DNA from: Sulfurimonas hongkongensis
GTDB taxonomy: Bacteria > Campylobacterota > Campylobacteria > Campylobacterales > Sulfurimonadaceae
Direction of reading: 5' to 3'
DNA length: 64,000 nt
Assembly (NCBI RefSeq): GCF_000445475.1
Contig: NZ_AUPZ01000009.1
Coordinates: forward strand, 62,001 to 126,000
Made by a program: the position numbers and the translations under genes. Below are positions 18,117-29,763 of the stretch, piece by piece. The notes beneath the pieces were generated by a model. The model searched no databases and had not been told where the DNA came from. It saw only the letters and a program-made list of their open reading frames with translations. The stretch's first letter is position 1; each line of letters starts with the position of its first letter.

Positions 18117-19382
18117 TTATTTTAATATTTCAGATAACTCTTTTTTGTAAGCTTCTATATCAAAGTTTTTTATCTGCGATGAACCGCTATCTATTGCCGC
18201 CTGTGCTACAGCACTAGATATTTCAACTATAAGTCTTTTGTCAAATGGTTTAGGGATGATATAGTCTCTACCAAACTTTATATCTTTACCATAAAGTTCA
18301 CAAATCTCTTTTGGAACTTTTTTGCGTGCTAACTCTGCTAGTGCATGTGCAGCTGCTAGTTTCATCTCATTGTTTATCTTTTTTGCTCTTACATCCATAG
18401 CCCCTCTAAAGATAAAAGGAAAACCTAAAACATTGTTCACTTGGTTATCAAAATCACTTCTTCCAGTTGCGACTATTGCATCTTCTCTAGCTTCAAGTAT
18501 CTCTTGTGGAAAGATTTCAGGCGTAGGGTTTGCAAGTGTAAAAATTATAGGCTCTGGAGCCATTGACATAACATCTTCTATGCTAAATGTTCCAGGTCTT
18601 GAGAGTCCTACTACAACATCAGCGCAAGCAAAAATCTCTGCATGAGTCATATACCCGCTTGCACAAAACTCTCTTTTGTAGTCATTTAAATCACTTCTTC
18701 CGTTGTGAATGACACCCTTAGAGTCAAGCATATAAATCTCTCTTACGCCAAGGAGTCTATATAGTCTCGCACAAGAGATGGCAGCTGCACCTGCACCAAC
18801 TACAACTATCTTTAAATCCTCTATCTTCCTACGAGTTACTTCACAGGCATTGATAATGCCAGCTGATGAGATAACTGCAGTTCCATGTTGGTCATCATGC
18901 ATAACGGGGATATCTAACTCTTCCACAAGGCGTCTCTCTATCTCAAAACACTCTGGGGCCTTTATATCTTCTAAATTTATACCGCCAAAAGTAGGAGATA
19001 TAGCCATCACAACTGAGCAAAATCTATCTACACTCTGGGTATCTACTTCTATATCAAAACAATCAAGTCCAGAAAAGCTCTTAAATAAAACACATTTACC
19101 TTCCATAACAGGTTTAGATGCCAAAGCTTCGATATTTCCAAGTCCTAAAACAGCAGTTCCATTTGTGATAACCCCAACAAGATTTCCTTTTGAAGTGTAT
19201 CTATAAGCATCTTGTGGATTTTTCTCAATCTCAAGGCAAGGAATAGCCACACCCGGAGTATATGCTAGTGAGAGATCTTTTTGATTGAGGATAGATTTTG
19301 TAGATTCAACTGATAACTTTCCAGGCTTTGGAAACTCGTGATAATCAAGCGCTTCTTGATCTTTAGCAGATATTTTAGGCAT
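18117..19382 (-). CDS. maeB: NAD(P)-dependent malic enzyme
   Basis: 421 residues, the short bacterial malic enzyme without the phosphotransacetylase-like C-terminal domain. Motifs: LSLAYTPGVAIPCLEI, GNLVGVITNGTAVLGLGNIG-like segment, HDDQHGTAVISSAGIINA and the nucleotide-binding GAGAAAISCARL. It decarboxylates malate to pyruvate. No operon partner; both flanks are repeat-rich gaps. Confidence 0.94.
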   Translation of the reverse strand: MPKISAKDQEALDYHEFPKPGKLSVESTKSILNQKDLSLAYTPGVAIPCLEIEKNPQDAYRYTSKGNLVGVITNGTAVLGLGNIEALASKPVMEGKCVLFKSFSGLDCFDIEVDTQSVDRFCSVVMAISPTFGGINLEDIKAPECFEIERRLVEELDIPVMHDDQHGTAVISSAGIINACEVTRRKIEDLKIVVVGAGAAAISCARLYRLLGVREIYMLDSKGVIHNGRSDLNDYKREFCASGYMTHAEIFACADVVVGLSRPGTFSIEDVMSMAPEPIIFTLANPTPEIFPQEILEAREDAIVATGRSDFDNQVNNVLGFPFIFRGAMDVRAKKINNEMKLAAAHALAELARKKVPKEICELYGKDIKFGRDYIIPKPFDKRLIVEISSAVAQAAIDSGSSQIKNFDIEAYKKELSEILK

Positions 19383-19486
19383 AAAAATATTCCTTAATTT
19401 TATTTTGCAAGATTATAACTTTATATAAATTTACTTATACTTATTTTTGGGTTTTACTGGAGTTTTGTGAGTTCCTAAATCAAAAC

Positions 19487-19748
19487 AAGAGAATCGCTTT
19501 TTGCTATGCAAAAATGTTTCTTTAGAGTTCAGAATGAAGGTTTTTGTGCTCAACAGGATGATTGTTTTTGTTTAGAATGATACCCTACCTATCGTCATTC
19601 CGTGCTACAACACGGAATCTCATGAGATCCTGAATCAAGTTCAGGATGACGGTTTGGTTGAGGAGGATAGTTTGGTTCAAGATGACGGCTTTTCATTCAG
19701 GATGATGCTCCACCTATCGTCATTCCGTGCTACGACACGGAATCTCAT
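19487..19748. repeat. Inverted and duplicated mosaic repeat blocks (gap 19383-19763)
   Basis: The 381-nt gap between maeB and the cyclase gene has no ORF I can support. It holds the inverse complement of the loop module (19487-19540), two copies of a CCTATCGTCATTCCGTGCTA...ACACGGAATCTCAT block (19587-19622 and 19712-19748), and a perfect-looking GATCCTGAA/TTCAGGATC hairpin (19625-19650). Confidence 0.75.
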
Positions 19749-19763
19749 ATGTTTATGATCTCT

Positions 19764-21980
19764 TTAGCCTTTAGAAGTGTGTACAAATACACCGTTAAAC
19801 TCTTTTGGTGGCTCTTGTATATAGTGTTCACAACGCTCTATATAAACCTTATATATGGCGTTGTTTGTTTTATTTTCCCACTTTTGCATCTGTGCAAATA
19901 TAGCAAGTGCTTTTTCAAACTCTGCTGCTTTATAGAGTTTTATAGCTTCATGATAGAGTTTCAGCTCCTCCATAAGTTGCTCTTTTGAGACATCAAAGAG
20001 ATAAAATTCTTGCTCTTTATCATAGTCATGAATCTGCCAGATCTCTATAGGCTCACTCTTTCCCTTAACGGTTACAAGGTCTAAAAAACGGTAGATATAC
20101 TCACCTTTTAAACGTTCTTTTGTAAAGTTAGAGATGTTAAGCTTAGAGTTGTAGTATTTGCAAAGTGATTCTAGGCGAGCTCCTAGATTTACAGGATCAC
20201 CTATAACCGTATAGTCACTTCTTCCACTTGAGCCCATCTCTCCGACAATGACACTGCCACTGTTTAAACCTATACCTATATCAATAATGGGAATTCCTTT
20301 TGCATCCGACATCTCTACTACGCTTGCAAATTCAGAGTCTTCTCTTAGAGTTTTGTTTAGCTCTCTTAGGCTATGGAGTTGTTCTAGTGAAGCTGTAACT
20401 GCCTTTTCTGCATGGTCTGTAACATTTGTAGGCGCATTCCAGTATGCCATAATAGCATCACCTATAAACTTATCTATCGTACCTCCAGTTTTAATGACGA
20501 TCTCAGTCATTGGATCCATATATATATTCATAAAGCGTATAAGTTTTTTAGGGTCTTTGATGGCTTCAGAGATATTTGTAAAACCACGAACATCAGAAAA
20601 AAACACGGTAACTTCTCTCTCTTTTGCTCCTAAAATATCATCCTCTGATGCAAGAATATCATTCATAACAGCAGGACTTACTTTGCTTGCAAATTTCTCT
20701 TTAATCCTCTCTTTTTGTTTGATTTCTAAAAAGTAGTTAATGGCTTGTCCAATTATAAAAATAGAGTTAATAGCAATAAGAGGTAAAATTGTGTTAAAAA
20801 TAATACCCTTACTAAACATATAAAAGTAGTTACTCCAAACTAAGATAGCATTCAAAATTGCTAGTAAAAGAAATGAACCAATCGCACTTGGCAAAAGAAG
20901 AATCAAAAAGGTAAAAAGCGTACCTGTGATAATAATTATAATATCTACACCAGATGCCCAAATAGGCTTTGATAAAAAATCACCACTTAAGATATTCTCT
21001 AACGCATTTGCATGGACTTCCACTCCTGGAAAAACAGGGTCAAAGGGAGTGCTTCTTAGATCCAAAAGTCCTGCAGCAGAAGTTCCTAAAAAGACTACTT
21101 TTCCTTTTATATCCTCAGTTTTTACTCTTTTTTCATAAATATCTAGCGCTGAAATATAACGATAGCTCCCCTGTGAACCTTTGAAGTTGACATTTAAGCG
21201 ACCATTATAGTCCGTTTCAATATCCAACTCTCCTAGTCTAATATGACTCAGTCCATTATCATCATAAAAAAGTTTAATCTTTCTCTTGTTTTGGATGATT
21301 CGTGCCATCTCTAAAGCAAGTGATGGATAAATAACACCATCATATTCCATAACCAATGGAACGCTTCTTACATTGCCATCACTATCAGGCACAGTGTTGA
21401 AATAACCACTAGAGTATGCCGCTTCATGAATGGAGTCAATATTTAAGATAGGGCGGTAGGGTTTTAGCAAGTATGATTTTTGGGGTCTGTTTTTTTCTAC
21501 TATAATACCGCTTGATTTTGGGTTTTTATCTGCTACTATTGAGTCATTTTGCATAGCAAAAACATAGCCAACAATAGTAGGGGTTTGAGCTATAGTGCGA
21601 GCCAAAACTTCATCATAGTCAACTACTCCATCATAAGGGAGCCCTAGTTTTTGAAATACTTTTTTAGGAGAGCTGTTATCAGGTTCAGCAAATACAATAT
21701 CAAGCCCAATAATGCCTGCTTTATACTCAGAGAGATTTTGCAAAAGAGTGGCAACTACATCTCTGCTCCAAGGCCACTGTCCTAGAGATTTAAGGCTTTT
21801 CTCATCAATATCAACGATAATGATATTTTCATTGCCTTTTATTTCGCCCCTTACTTTAAACATAAGGTCTTTAATCTTGTTCTCAAAAGGCATAAAGAAC
21901 TCCAGCGAGCGCATGGAGAGTGTGACAACGATGCTACCTATAAGCACAGCTAAGATAAAGTGTGCTAAATTTTTGGACAT
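19764..21980 (-). CDS. CHASE2-domain adenylate/guanylate cyclase
   Basis: 738 residues. N-terminal membrane segment (about 9-27), a large extracytoplasmic CHASE2 domain (about 30-330, with IIIVDIDEKSLKSLGQWPWSR and GIIGLDIVFAEPD), three membrane helices (about 345-420), and a class III cyclase domain (about 455-640). Metal-binding Asp residues are D463 (FFSDVRGF) and D508 (FIGDAIMAYW), with Lys before FIGD and the NLGARLE catalytic pair present. The Lys and the YTVIGD segment favour ATP as substrate. Likely makes cAMP in response to an envelope signal. Last gene of the cluster 27104-19764. Confidence 0.92.
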   Translation of the reverse strand: MSKNLAHFILAVLIGSIVVTLSMRSLEFFMPFENKIKDLMFKVRGEIKGNENIIIVDIDEKSLKSLGQWPWSRDVVATLLQNLSEYKAGIIGLDIVFAEPDNSSPKKVFQKLGLPYDGVVDYDEVLARTIAQTPTIVGYVFAMQNDSIVADKNPKSSGIIVEKNRPQKSYLLKPYRPILNIDSIHEAAYSSGYFNTVPDSDGNVRSVPLVMEYDGVIYPSLALEMARIIQNKRKIKLFYDDNGLSHIRLGELDIETDYNGRLNVNFKGSQGSYRYISALDIYEKRVKTEDIKGKVVFLGTSAAGLLDLRSTPFDPVFPGVEVHANALENILSGDFLSKPIWASGVDIIIIITGTLFTFLILLLPSAIGSFLLLAILNAILVWSNYFYMFSKGIIFNTILPLIAINSIFIIGQAINYFLEIKQKERIKEKFASKVSPAVMNDILASEDDILGAKEREVTVFFSDVRGFTNISEAIKDPKKLIRFMNIYMDPMTEIVIKTGGTIDKFIGDAIMAYWNAPTNVTDHAEKAVTASLEQLHSLRELNKTLREDSEFASVVEMSDAKGIPIIDIGIGLNSGSVIVGEMGSSGRSDYTVIGDPVNLGARLESLCKYYNSKLNISNFTKERLKGEYIYRFLDLVTVKGKSEPIEIWQIHDYDKEQEFYLFDVSKEQLMEELKLYHEAIKLYKAAEFEKALAIFAQMQKWENKTNNAIYKVYIERCEHYIQEPPKEFNGVFVHTSKG

Positions 21981-22008
21981 TTTAAAAAGTTTTTGCTCTC
22001 ATAAACCA

Positions 22009-23958
22009 TTACAAAAGTTCACTAATACTAACATCTGCGCCTAAATCAAATACAGTAGTGCCAACAAGCTCTATCACAATATCTTCACTAGCATTTGCTT
22101 GAAACAGATATGTACCCGCTACTGAGTCTATGTCGTATCCAAATGCAACAGTCTCTCCATCTGCTATCTGATTTGAGAGGTACGTAGTTGCTGCACTAAG
22201 AGCATCTGTAGAGTCGATAACTACACCAGCAGTGCCTGATGCGTCTTTGAATGTTACTATACCATTACTTATTGCCATCTCTCCTATAATAACCTGACCC
22301 ACAGTTACATCTTCAAGTGGATCTCCACTGCCCAACGACGCAGCATCACCAGCAATCGTAGTTGATGGTAACATAAGCGTATCTCCATACATACTTATGT
22401 CAAAATTATCAATCTTGTCAGTTGCACTACTCGTAGAGTCTCCGCTCGCAATGATGATAGTATCTGGCCCAAGCTCTTCTAGCAGATAGATTCTATCAGC
22501 GCCAGCACCAGCTTGGATTAAGTTAGGTCCTTGTGTTGAGATATGAAGAACTTGATCACCATCTGAACCACTAAGATGAACACTTCCTTCACCCTCGATA
22601 GTAATACCGTTTAAATCCTCCACACTATCAACTATAGTCTGATCCCTCAAAAGATATATCTTGGTTGTTTCACTCAACTCAACTGTAGTAGTTGCTGTAA
22701 CGCTACCTTTTGTAAATGTAGCTATATTATTGTCAATACTAAGTGAAATATCACCCGCAGCTGTTGCAGTAAATGTGATAATATCATCTTCTACTTTTAC
22801 CTTAAAAACCTCTTCTGCCTCTAAAAAGTAATCACCAACGCTGAGTGTGCCAACTGCACCTAAACCTGATGTATCGAGCATCTTTATAAAAAGATCTTTG
22901 CTCTCATCAAGCTCGGCAACACTGTCATTGGCATATAGATAAGCTCCAGCATAATCACCACTATCAACAACAGTAATCCCTGCTTCATTTGCCCCAAGAT
23001 CTGAGAAATTTGTTGATTTTAATACACCATCTATAAGTTCTTGCTCAGATGTAATAGAACTTCCATCTATATCCTCAAAGCGTTCAAGTGAAGATGCAAC
23101 ACTAATAGAGATGCCAGCTCTACTCAAGGGTGATATCTTATCTGTATCAACGCTAAAGTTTTTTACAGCGTCGTACTTAGTGGTAGTAGAATCAGATTCG
23201 TAATACTCATCTCCAAAGCTGTAGTACAATATATCTGTGCCTTTACCTAGCTCAATAGCATCTGCACCCTTGCCACCTGTAATATGGTTAGTGCCTTTTG
23301 TGTTTACGCTTATCGATGTTGATTCTTCTGCTATGGTTCCTAAGACTACACTACTGCCCTCTCCACTTACATCAGCATCTTCAGCCTGTTTGGCATTTAA
23401 AATAAATGTAGCATCTTGATCTACAGATATAGAGGTATTGAGATCTTTAAGAGGATATAAGTCCTCTTTTAGCATAACCTCTCCCTCCATAACACTGACA
23501 ATACGACCAGTGCTAGGACTACCCAAATCATCTGGATATAAGTAGAATGGTTCACCTGCTGTAGTTCCTAAAATATCTGCCATCACAACTGCAGGAGCAG
23601 TGTAGTTTAGATCTGGATTTCCTGAGTAAGAACTTACATTAACGATTCCACTACCTGTGATATATTTACTATCTAATATTTGAGCATCTGCATTGAGTGT
23701 GATAAAATCTACTACGATACTTGAAACATTCGAAGCTAATACACTTACAGCATCGCCAATATTAGGTGTAAAGGTATAGGTTTCATTCTGACCATCATAT
23801 GTCAGAGTAACATCGCCGTTAGATTTGCCAACAGTATAAGTTCCATATCCATCATCTGTTACACTAAAAACTGGAGGCGTTTCACTTTGACTTAGCTTTT
23901 GGCTTATATAGTTGTTTACTTTAGATTTAAAAAGTACATCTTTACTATTTTGTGCCAT
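22009..23958 (-). CDS. Large secreted or surface protein with RTX-like repeats
   Basis: 649 residues, acidic, rich in Gly, Asp, Ser, Thr and Val and almost free of Cys. No N-terminal signal peptide. Two RTX-like calcium-binding patches: HITGGKGADAIELGKGTDIL (about residues 225-245) and LIQAGAGADRIYLLEELGPD (about 485-505). Such proteins are usually exported by type I secretion or other non-Sec routes. It sits between a FecR protein and a CHASE2 cyclase; exact function unknown. Confidence 0.65.
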   Translation of the reverse strand: MAQNSKDVLFKSKVNNYISQKLSQSETPPVFSVTDDGYGTYTVGKSNGDVTLTYDGQNETYTFTPNIGDAVSVLASNVSSIVVDFITLNADAQILDSKYITGSGIVNVSSYSGNPDLNYTAPAVVMADILGTTAGEPFYLYPDDLGSPSTGRIVSVMEGEVMLKEDLYPLKDLNTSISVDQDATFILNAKQAEDADVSGEGSSVVLGTIAEESTSISVNTKGTNHITGGKGADAIELGKGTDILYYSFGDEYYESDSTTTKYDAVKNFSVDTDKISPLSRAGISISVASSLERFEDIDGSSITSEQELIDGVLKSTNFSDLGANEAGITVVDSGDYAGAYLYANDSVAELDESKDLFIKMLDTSGLGAVGTLSVGDYFLEAEEVFKVKVEDDIITFTATAAGDISLSIDNNIATFTKGSVTATTTVELSETTKIYLLRDQTIVDSVEDLNGITIEGEGSVHLSGSDGDQVLHISTQGPNLIQAGAGADRIYLLEELGPDTIIIASGDSTSSATDKIDNFDISMYGDTLMLPSTTIAGDAASLGSGDPLEDVTVGQVIIGEMAISNGIVTFKDASGTAGVVIDSTDALSAATTYLSNQIADGETVAFGYDIDSVAGTYLFQANASEDIVIELVGTTVFDLGADVSISELL

Positions 23959-23974
23959 TTTATTCTCCTTCTCT

Positions 23975-25792
<1,818 letters not shown>

Positions 25793-25802
25793 GATGTTTA
25801 TC

Positions 25803-27104
25803 CTAAAAAGTCTTTATAACACCAACTAAGAGTGTCTGTTTTTCATAGCTAAATACATCTTGGTCGGAATCAACTCTATCATATCGAGCATTGAGTCTTA
25901 AGAGTAAATTCTCAAGCATTTTAACACTTAGCCCCACACTTATACTTTTGGCAAGGTCATCTCTTCTTGAGTTAAAGAGTGTGCTATAGTCATTATACTC
26001 TCGTTTTCTTATCTGAGCATATAATTCTGCACCGTAAATAGAAGTAAGCTGATTGGCATAAGCTACATCAAATTTATACTCATCATAGTCTACATCCACT
26101 CTTGATCCACGCTTTTTTCTCTCTAGTACTCCGGTAATATTTACCTGAACATAAGAGCGTGGCGACAAAATATTTTGTAATCCATAAGATAACTCATAGT
26201 GGTTTGCATTTAGATCTTTTTGGTCGTTTTGTTTAAAATCTTTTACTTGATATCTAAAGTGCGTCATGCTTCTTAGAGTTTTTGTGTGTTCATACTCAAA
26301 CCTTGGCATCAGGGAGAGCGTTTGCAGATAACTCCTATCTCCAAGAGTCATTGCATCTACTCCACCTACCATTTCAAGTGTGTACTTTGTGTATTTGTAA
26401 AGAAGACTTGGCATGTAAGAGAAGTAGTTTATATCGTACTCATCCTCTTCAAAATGTCTCTTAAGATAGATGGATGCACTGTTTTTGAGTGCAAAACCAT
26501 TCGCTTCCCCTATATCGTAGATGTTAACGATACTAGCAAAAGTTTCAACTGCTCCATCAGACTTCTCTTTAGCCGTTGCATACTCTGTTATACCTATATT
26601 GTAAGTATCATCTATAGGCGCAGAATTTACATTTGAGTCGTATAAAGTGTTTAAATTGAGCGAGACATAGGTAAATGATTTTTTTTGCTCTTTTATCACT
26701 CTAGAGAGATATAGCTCTACATTTTTGCGAACATTTTGGGGGATAAGAGGATTTTTTAGAACTTCTTTAAATGTAAGCTCCGCATTTTCATACATCTTTA
26801 GCATATAAAAGGTTCTTGCCTTTTCAAGCTTATTTCTAAGATTGGCAGGCTCTAGCATCTCTACTCTTTCAAAAGCTGCAAGTGCCATATTGTAGTTTCC
26901 AATCTCATACGCAGAGATACCAAACATAAAGTTCAAGTTAGCATCAGAGAGATTTGTTATGTATAACTTTGAAAAAAGAGTATATGAAGTTTTAAAATCT
27001 TTGGCTTTGTAAGCAGCTGTAGCTTGAGTATAGATCTCTTTTTGCTCTATTGCTAAAAGATGCAGAGGTAAAATTAATACTATGGCAATAAATACTTTTT
27101 TCAT
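25803..27104 (-). CDS. TPR plus outer-membrane beta-barrel protein (Slam-like architecture)
   Basis: 433 residues. Signal peptide (about 1-17). TPR-like repeats to about residue 135 (YTQATAAYKAKDFKTSYTLFSK, GISAYEIGNYNMALAAFERVEM). The C-terminal two thirds alternate aromatic and polar residues in strands and end in ...LVGVIKTF with a terminal Phe, as expected for a barrel. N-terminal TPR plus barrel is the layout of surface lipoprotein assembly modifiers (DUF560), but the match is by architecture only. First gene of the four-gene cluster. Confidence 0.7.
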   Translation of the reverse strand: MKKVFIAIVLILPLHLLAIEQKEIYTQATAAYKAKDFKTSYTLFSKLYITNLSDANLNFMFGISAYEIGNYNMALAAFERVEMLEPANLRNKLEKARTFYMLKMYENAELTFKEVLKNPLIPQNVRKNVELYLSRVIKEQKKSFTYVSLNLNTLYDSNVNSAPIDDTYNIGITEYATAKEKSDGAVETFASIVNIYDIGEANGFALKNSASIYLKRHFEEDEYDINYFSYMPSLLYKYTKYTLEMVGGVDAMTLGDRSYLQTLSLMPRFEYEHTKTLRSMTHFRYQVKDFKQNDQKDLNANHYELSYGLQNILSPRSYVQVNITGVLERKKRGSRVDVDYDEYKFDVAYANQLTSIYGAELYAQIRKREYNDYSTLFNSRRDDLAKSISVGLSVKMLENLLLRLNARYDRVDSDQDVFSYEKQTLLVGVIKTF

Positions 27105-27140
27105 GTTTTCTCTTTATTTAAACTCATATTTTTAATTTAT

Positions 27141-27310
27141 TGAACCCTCTGATTAATGTATAAGCTAGATTTCGTGTCAAGCACACAATGGCGGCACAAA
27201 AACCATCCTAAAATGAGACACGCATTATCCTGAACTCTAAAGAAATATTTTTGCATAGCAAAAAACGATTCTCCTACTTTGATTCAGGATCCAATTTAGT
27301 AACTCTTCAA
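27141..27310. repeat. Mosaic palindromic intergenic repeat, copy 3 (long form)
   Basis: In the 336-nt gap 27105-27440. Same block order as 17961-18110, including the loop module (ACTCTAAAGAAATATTTTTG...GATTCTC), but the first palindrome is degraded (TTCGTGTCAAGCACACAATGG). The rest of the gap is AT-rich promoter-type DNA ahead of the FNT gene. Confidence 0.75.
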
Positions 27311-27440
27311 AGCATTCTATTTATAATAAAGTATTATAATGATAGCTATTAAACTCTTAAATATCAAGTTTATGTTGGGCACTCTTCTTTAAATCAGCAG
27401 TTTTTACATATAATAACAAAATTTTTATCTAGGGATTTTT

Positions 27441-28253
27441 ATGTCTTATCTGCAACCTCATGAGTTTGTAACGAAAATGGTCGACTCTGGAGAATCCAAA
27501 GTCTATATGTCAACTAAAGACACCATCATCAGAGCCTTTATGGCAGGAGCCATACTTGGTCTCGCTGCCGCATTTGCTATTGCAGTCACCATTACAACAG
27601 GCTCAGCTCTTGTTGGAGCTATGCTCTTTCCTGTTGGCTTTATCATGCTCTATCTTATGGGTTTTGATCTTTTAACTGGAGTTTTCGTTCTAGTTCCCCT
27701 TGCTCTTTTAGACAAACGAGAAGGAGTTACTATAAAGCAAGTCTTAAGAAACTGGGGGCTCGTTTTTTTAGGTAACTTTGCGGGTGCACTTGTAGTTGCT
27801 TTTATGCTCTCTTTTGTTCTTACATATGGCTACCAAATAGAGCCAGGCTTAGTTGGTGAGAAGATATCAACTATTGGCGAAGCAAGAACTTTAGGCTACA
27901 AAGAGCATGGCATCTCTGGCTGGTTTACTATCTTTATGCGTGGCATGCTTTGTAACTGGATGGTCTCGATGGGAGTAGTTGGAGCCATGATATCCACAAC
28001 TGTTAGCGGAAAAGCTATCGCTATGTGGATGCCCATCATGCTCTTCTTTTTTATGGGCTTTGAACACTCTATAGTAAATATGTTTTTATTTCCATTTTCT
28101 ATGATTTTAGGTGGAGATTTTACAATCATGGACTACCTCATCTGGAATGAAATCCCAACCGTATTTGGAAACTTAGTAGGCGGTTTAGCTTTTACTGGGC
28201 TTACTCTATACTCAACTCACATTAGAACTGGGGCAAAAAGAGATTTAACATAA
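27441..28253 (+). CDS. Formate/nitrite transporter (FNT) family channel
   Basis: 270 residues with six membrane segments. FNT landmarks: AFMAGAILGLAAAFAIAVTI, MGFDLLTGVFVLVPLALLDKR, NWGLVFLGNFAGALVVAF, LCNWMVSMGVVGA and GFEHSIVNMFLFP. Moves formate, nitrite or a similar monovalent acid anion across the inner membrane; which one cannot be told from sequence. Its 3' end overlaps the convergent ADP-ribosylglycohydrolase gene by 37 nt. Confidence 0.92.
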   Translation: MSYLQPHEFVTKMVDSGESKVYMSTKDTIIRAFMAGAILGLAAAFAIAVTITTGSALVGAMLFPVGFIMLYLMGFDLLTGVFVLVPLALLDKREGVTIKQVLRNWGLVFLGNFAGALVVAFMLSFVLTYGYQIEPGLVGEKISTIGEARTLGYKEHGISGWFTIFMRGMLCNWMVSMGVVGAMISTTVSGKAIAMWMPIMLFFFMGFEHSIVNMFLFPFSMILGGDFTIMDYLIWNEIPTVFGNLVGGLAFTGLTLYSTHIRTGAKRDLT

Positions 28254-29107
28254 GCTTTAATCTTTAACCAAGAGGCCGGAATATCGGAAATGTTCTTACC
28301 TTTTTGTGCCATAAAAATGATAGTTGCAAGCATAGCTCTAGCACTTGAGTCTCCACCTGCTTTTGCGTTAGCAATTAGCATCTCTTTAAGATTCTCGTGT
28401 CTGTATAACAGATGCACAACTCCGACAAATCCACCATCTATATCACAACTTGGTCCAAAATCTCTGATGGCTTGCAGTGTATCATCACTCTTTGAAGCAA
28501 CACCTCTATCCACATACGCTTCTGTTTTTGCATCAAATTTATCTTTAAGAGCCATGATAGACTCTTTTATATCTTTGCCATCTAACACTTCAAGCAGTAA
28601 AGTGGCAAAAAACTTAGCTGTTGTTATAGCCTTATCTGAATTATGAGTACATTTTACAAAACTCTCTACATTTTGCAAAAACTCTTTCTTTGAATTTGAG
28701 ACTAACAAAAGTGGAGCAATCCTTCCAACAATGGATAAATCAGTTGAAGACGCACCACTAGCAGAGATATTGTTTTTGATATTTATCAGAGTATCTTTTG
28801 AAGAGCCATCGATATATCCATCATAACTACTCATTTTATCTGCCCAAAACTCTACATATGCATCTGCATCAAACTTATCTTTATCTTTTAAAAACTCATA
28901 TAACCATAAAGTTTGATCCCCATAGTGGGTAAAATCTCCAGCCATTTTACCTTTGTGCCAAGGAGCTTTTGCATCGTTTAACTCATCCCAATCTATATCA
29001 AGATTTTCAAGCTCTTTTTCATCATAGACCCAATGCGATCCTAAAGAGTAAGCATCAGCCACCAATGAACTAAGCACCAATTCTTTTACTTTTTTCTTAT
29101 CAAACAT
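28217..29107 (-). CDS. ADP-ribosylglycohydrolase family protein with altered metal motifs
   Basis: 296 residues, alpha-helical DraG/ARH fold. The first metal motif, normally TDDT, reads DFTHYGDQTLW (about residues 58-68), and the second, normally GGDTDT, reads GGDSSARAML (about 262-271). Start of the fold (VADAYSLGSHWVYD) is conserved. The altered ligands define a divergent subgroup or a protein acting on another substrate; hydrolysis of ADP-ribosyl-protein should not be assumed. Overlaps the convergent FNT gene by 37 nt. Confidence 0.8.
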   Translation of the reverse strand: MFDKKKVKELVLSSLVADAYSLGSHWVYDEKELENLDIDWDELNDAKAPWHKGKMAGDFTHYGDQTLWLYEFLKDKDKFDADAYVEFWADKMSSYDGYIDGSSKDTLINIKNNISASGASSTDLSIVGRIAPLLLVSNSKKEFLQNVESFVKCTHNSDKAITTAKFFATLLLEVLDGKDIKESIMALKDKFDAKTEAYVDRGVASKSDDTLQAIRDFGPSCDIDGGFVGVVHLLYRHENLKEMLIANAKAGGDSSARAMLATIIFMAQKGKNISDIPASWLKIKAYVKSLFAPVLM

Positions 29108-29313
29108 TTTAGCTCCTTAGTTTTTATTTATATATATTTTAAGCCATATGTATCTTACCATTTTATCAATTTTGTTCCCTATTATTTTTCACAACAATGC
29201 AAATAAGAAAATTAAATAATTTGATTTAACTGCCTAAAAATAAAATATTATTGTACAATAGTGTTATCTGCAATGATAAAACATTTCAGCTCTTTAAAAT
29301 TTAGGAGTTTATC

Positions 29314-29529
29314 ATGGGAAAAGGTTTAGGAATCTCCGTAAGAGTTATCGGTCTCATTTTAGCGGTTGTAGGGGTTGGTTTTGCAGTGTGGGGGTATCAG
29401 TTATCTGGTTCTATCGGATCACAAGTGACACAAGTTGTTACTGGTGCAAATACAGATAGGGTAATGACTTATTATATTATTGGTGCTGTGAGTTTTGTCG
29501 TTGGCATCTATCTTTTACGCAAAAAGTAA
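29314..29529 (+). CDS. Small membrane protein, DUF3185-like
   Basis: 71 residues with two membrane helices (about 9-27 and 50-67) flanking a polar loop (SGSIGSQVTQVVTGANTDR), the pattern of DUF3185. Ends in basic LLRKK. Preceded by TTTAGGAG at about 29300. Function unknown. A second tiny membrane protein follows after 58 nt. Confidence 0.75.
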   Translation: MGKGLGISVRVIGLILAVVGVGFAVWGYQLSGSIGSQVTQVVTGANTDRVMTYYIIGAVSFVVGIYLLRKK

Positions 29530-29587
29530 AGAATTAGTTTTTAATGGGCTATACTCCAAAAAAATTTATTAACAACAGGAGAAAAAA

Positions 29588-29734
29588 ATGCTTGAGACTA
29601 TTGCAATAATCCTGATCATTCTTTGGCTTTTAGGATTTGTCAGCTCATACACTTTGGGAGGATTTATTCATATTCTCTTAGTCATTGCACTCGTAGTTAT
29701 TCTACTTCGTGTTATTCAAGGAAGACGGATATAG
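29588..29734 (+). CDS. 48-residue membrane protein, lmo0937-like
   Basis: Translates as MLETIAIILIILWLLG, then FVSSYTLGGFIHILL, VIALVVILLRVIQGRRI. The length, two helices and terminal RVIQG motif match the small lmo0937/YqaE-like membrane protein type. ACAGGAG precedes the ATG by 8-10 nt. Probably a stress-related membrane peptide, co-transcribed with the preceding 71-residue protein. Confidence 0.7.
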   Translation: MLETIAIILIILWLLGFVSSYTLGGFIHILLVIALVVILLRVIQGRRI

Positions 29735-29763
29735 AGGGTCCAAAAAGGACTCTTTATAAGATT

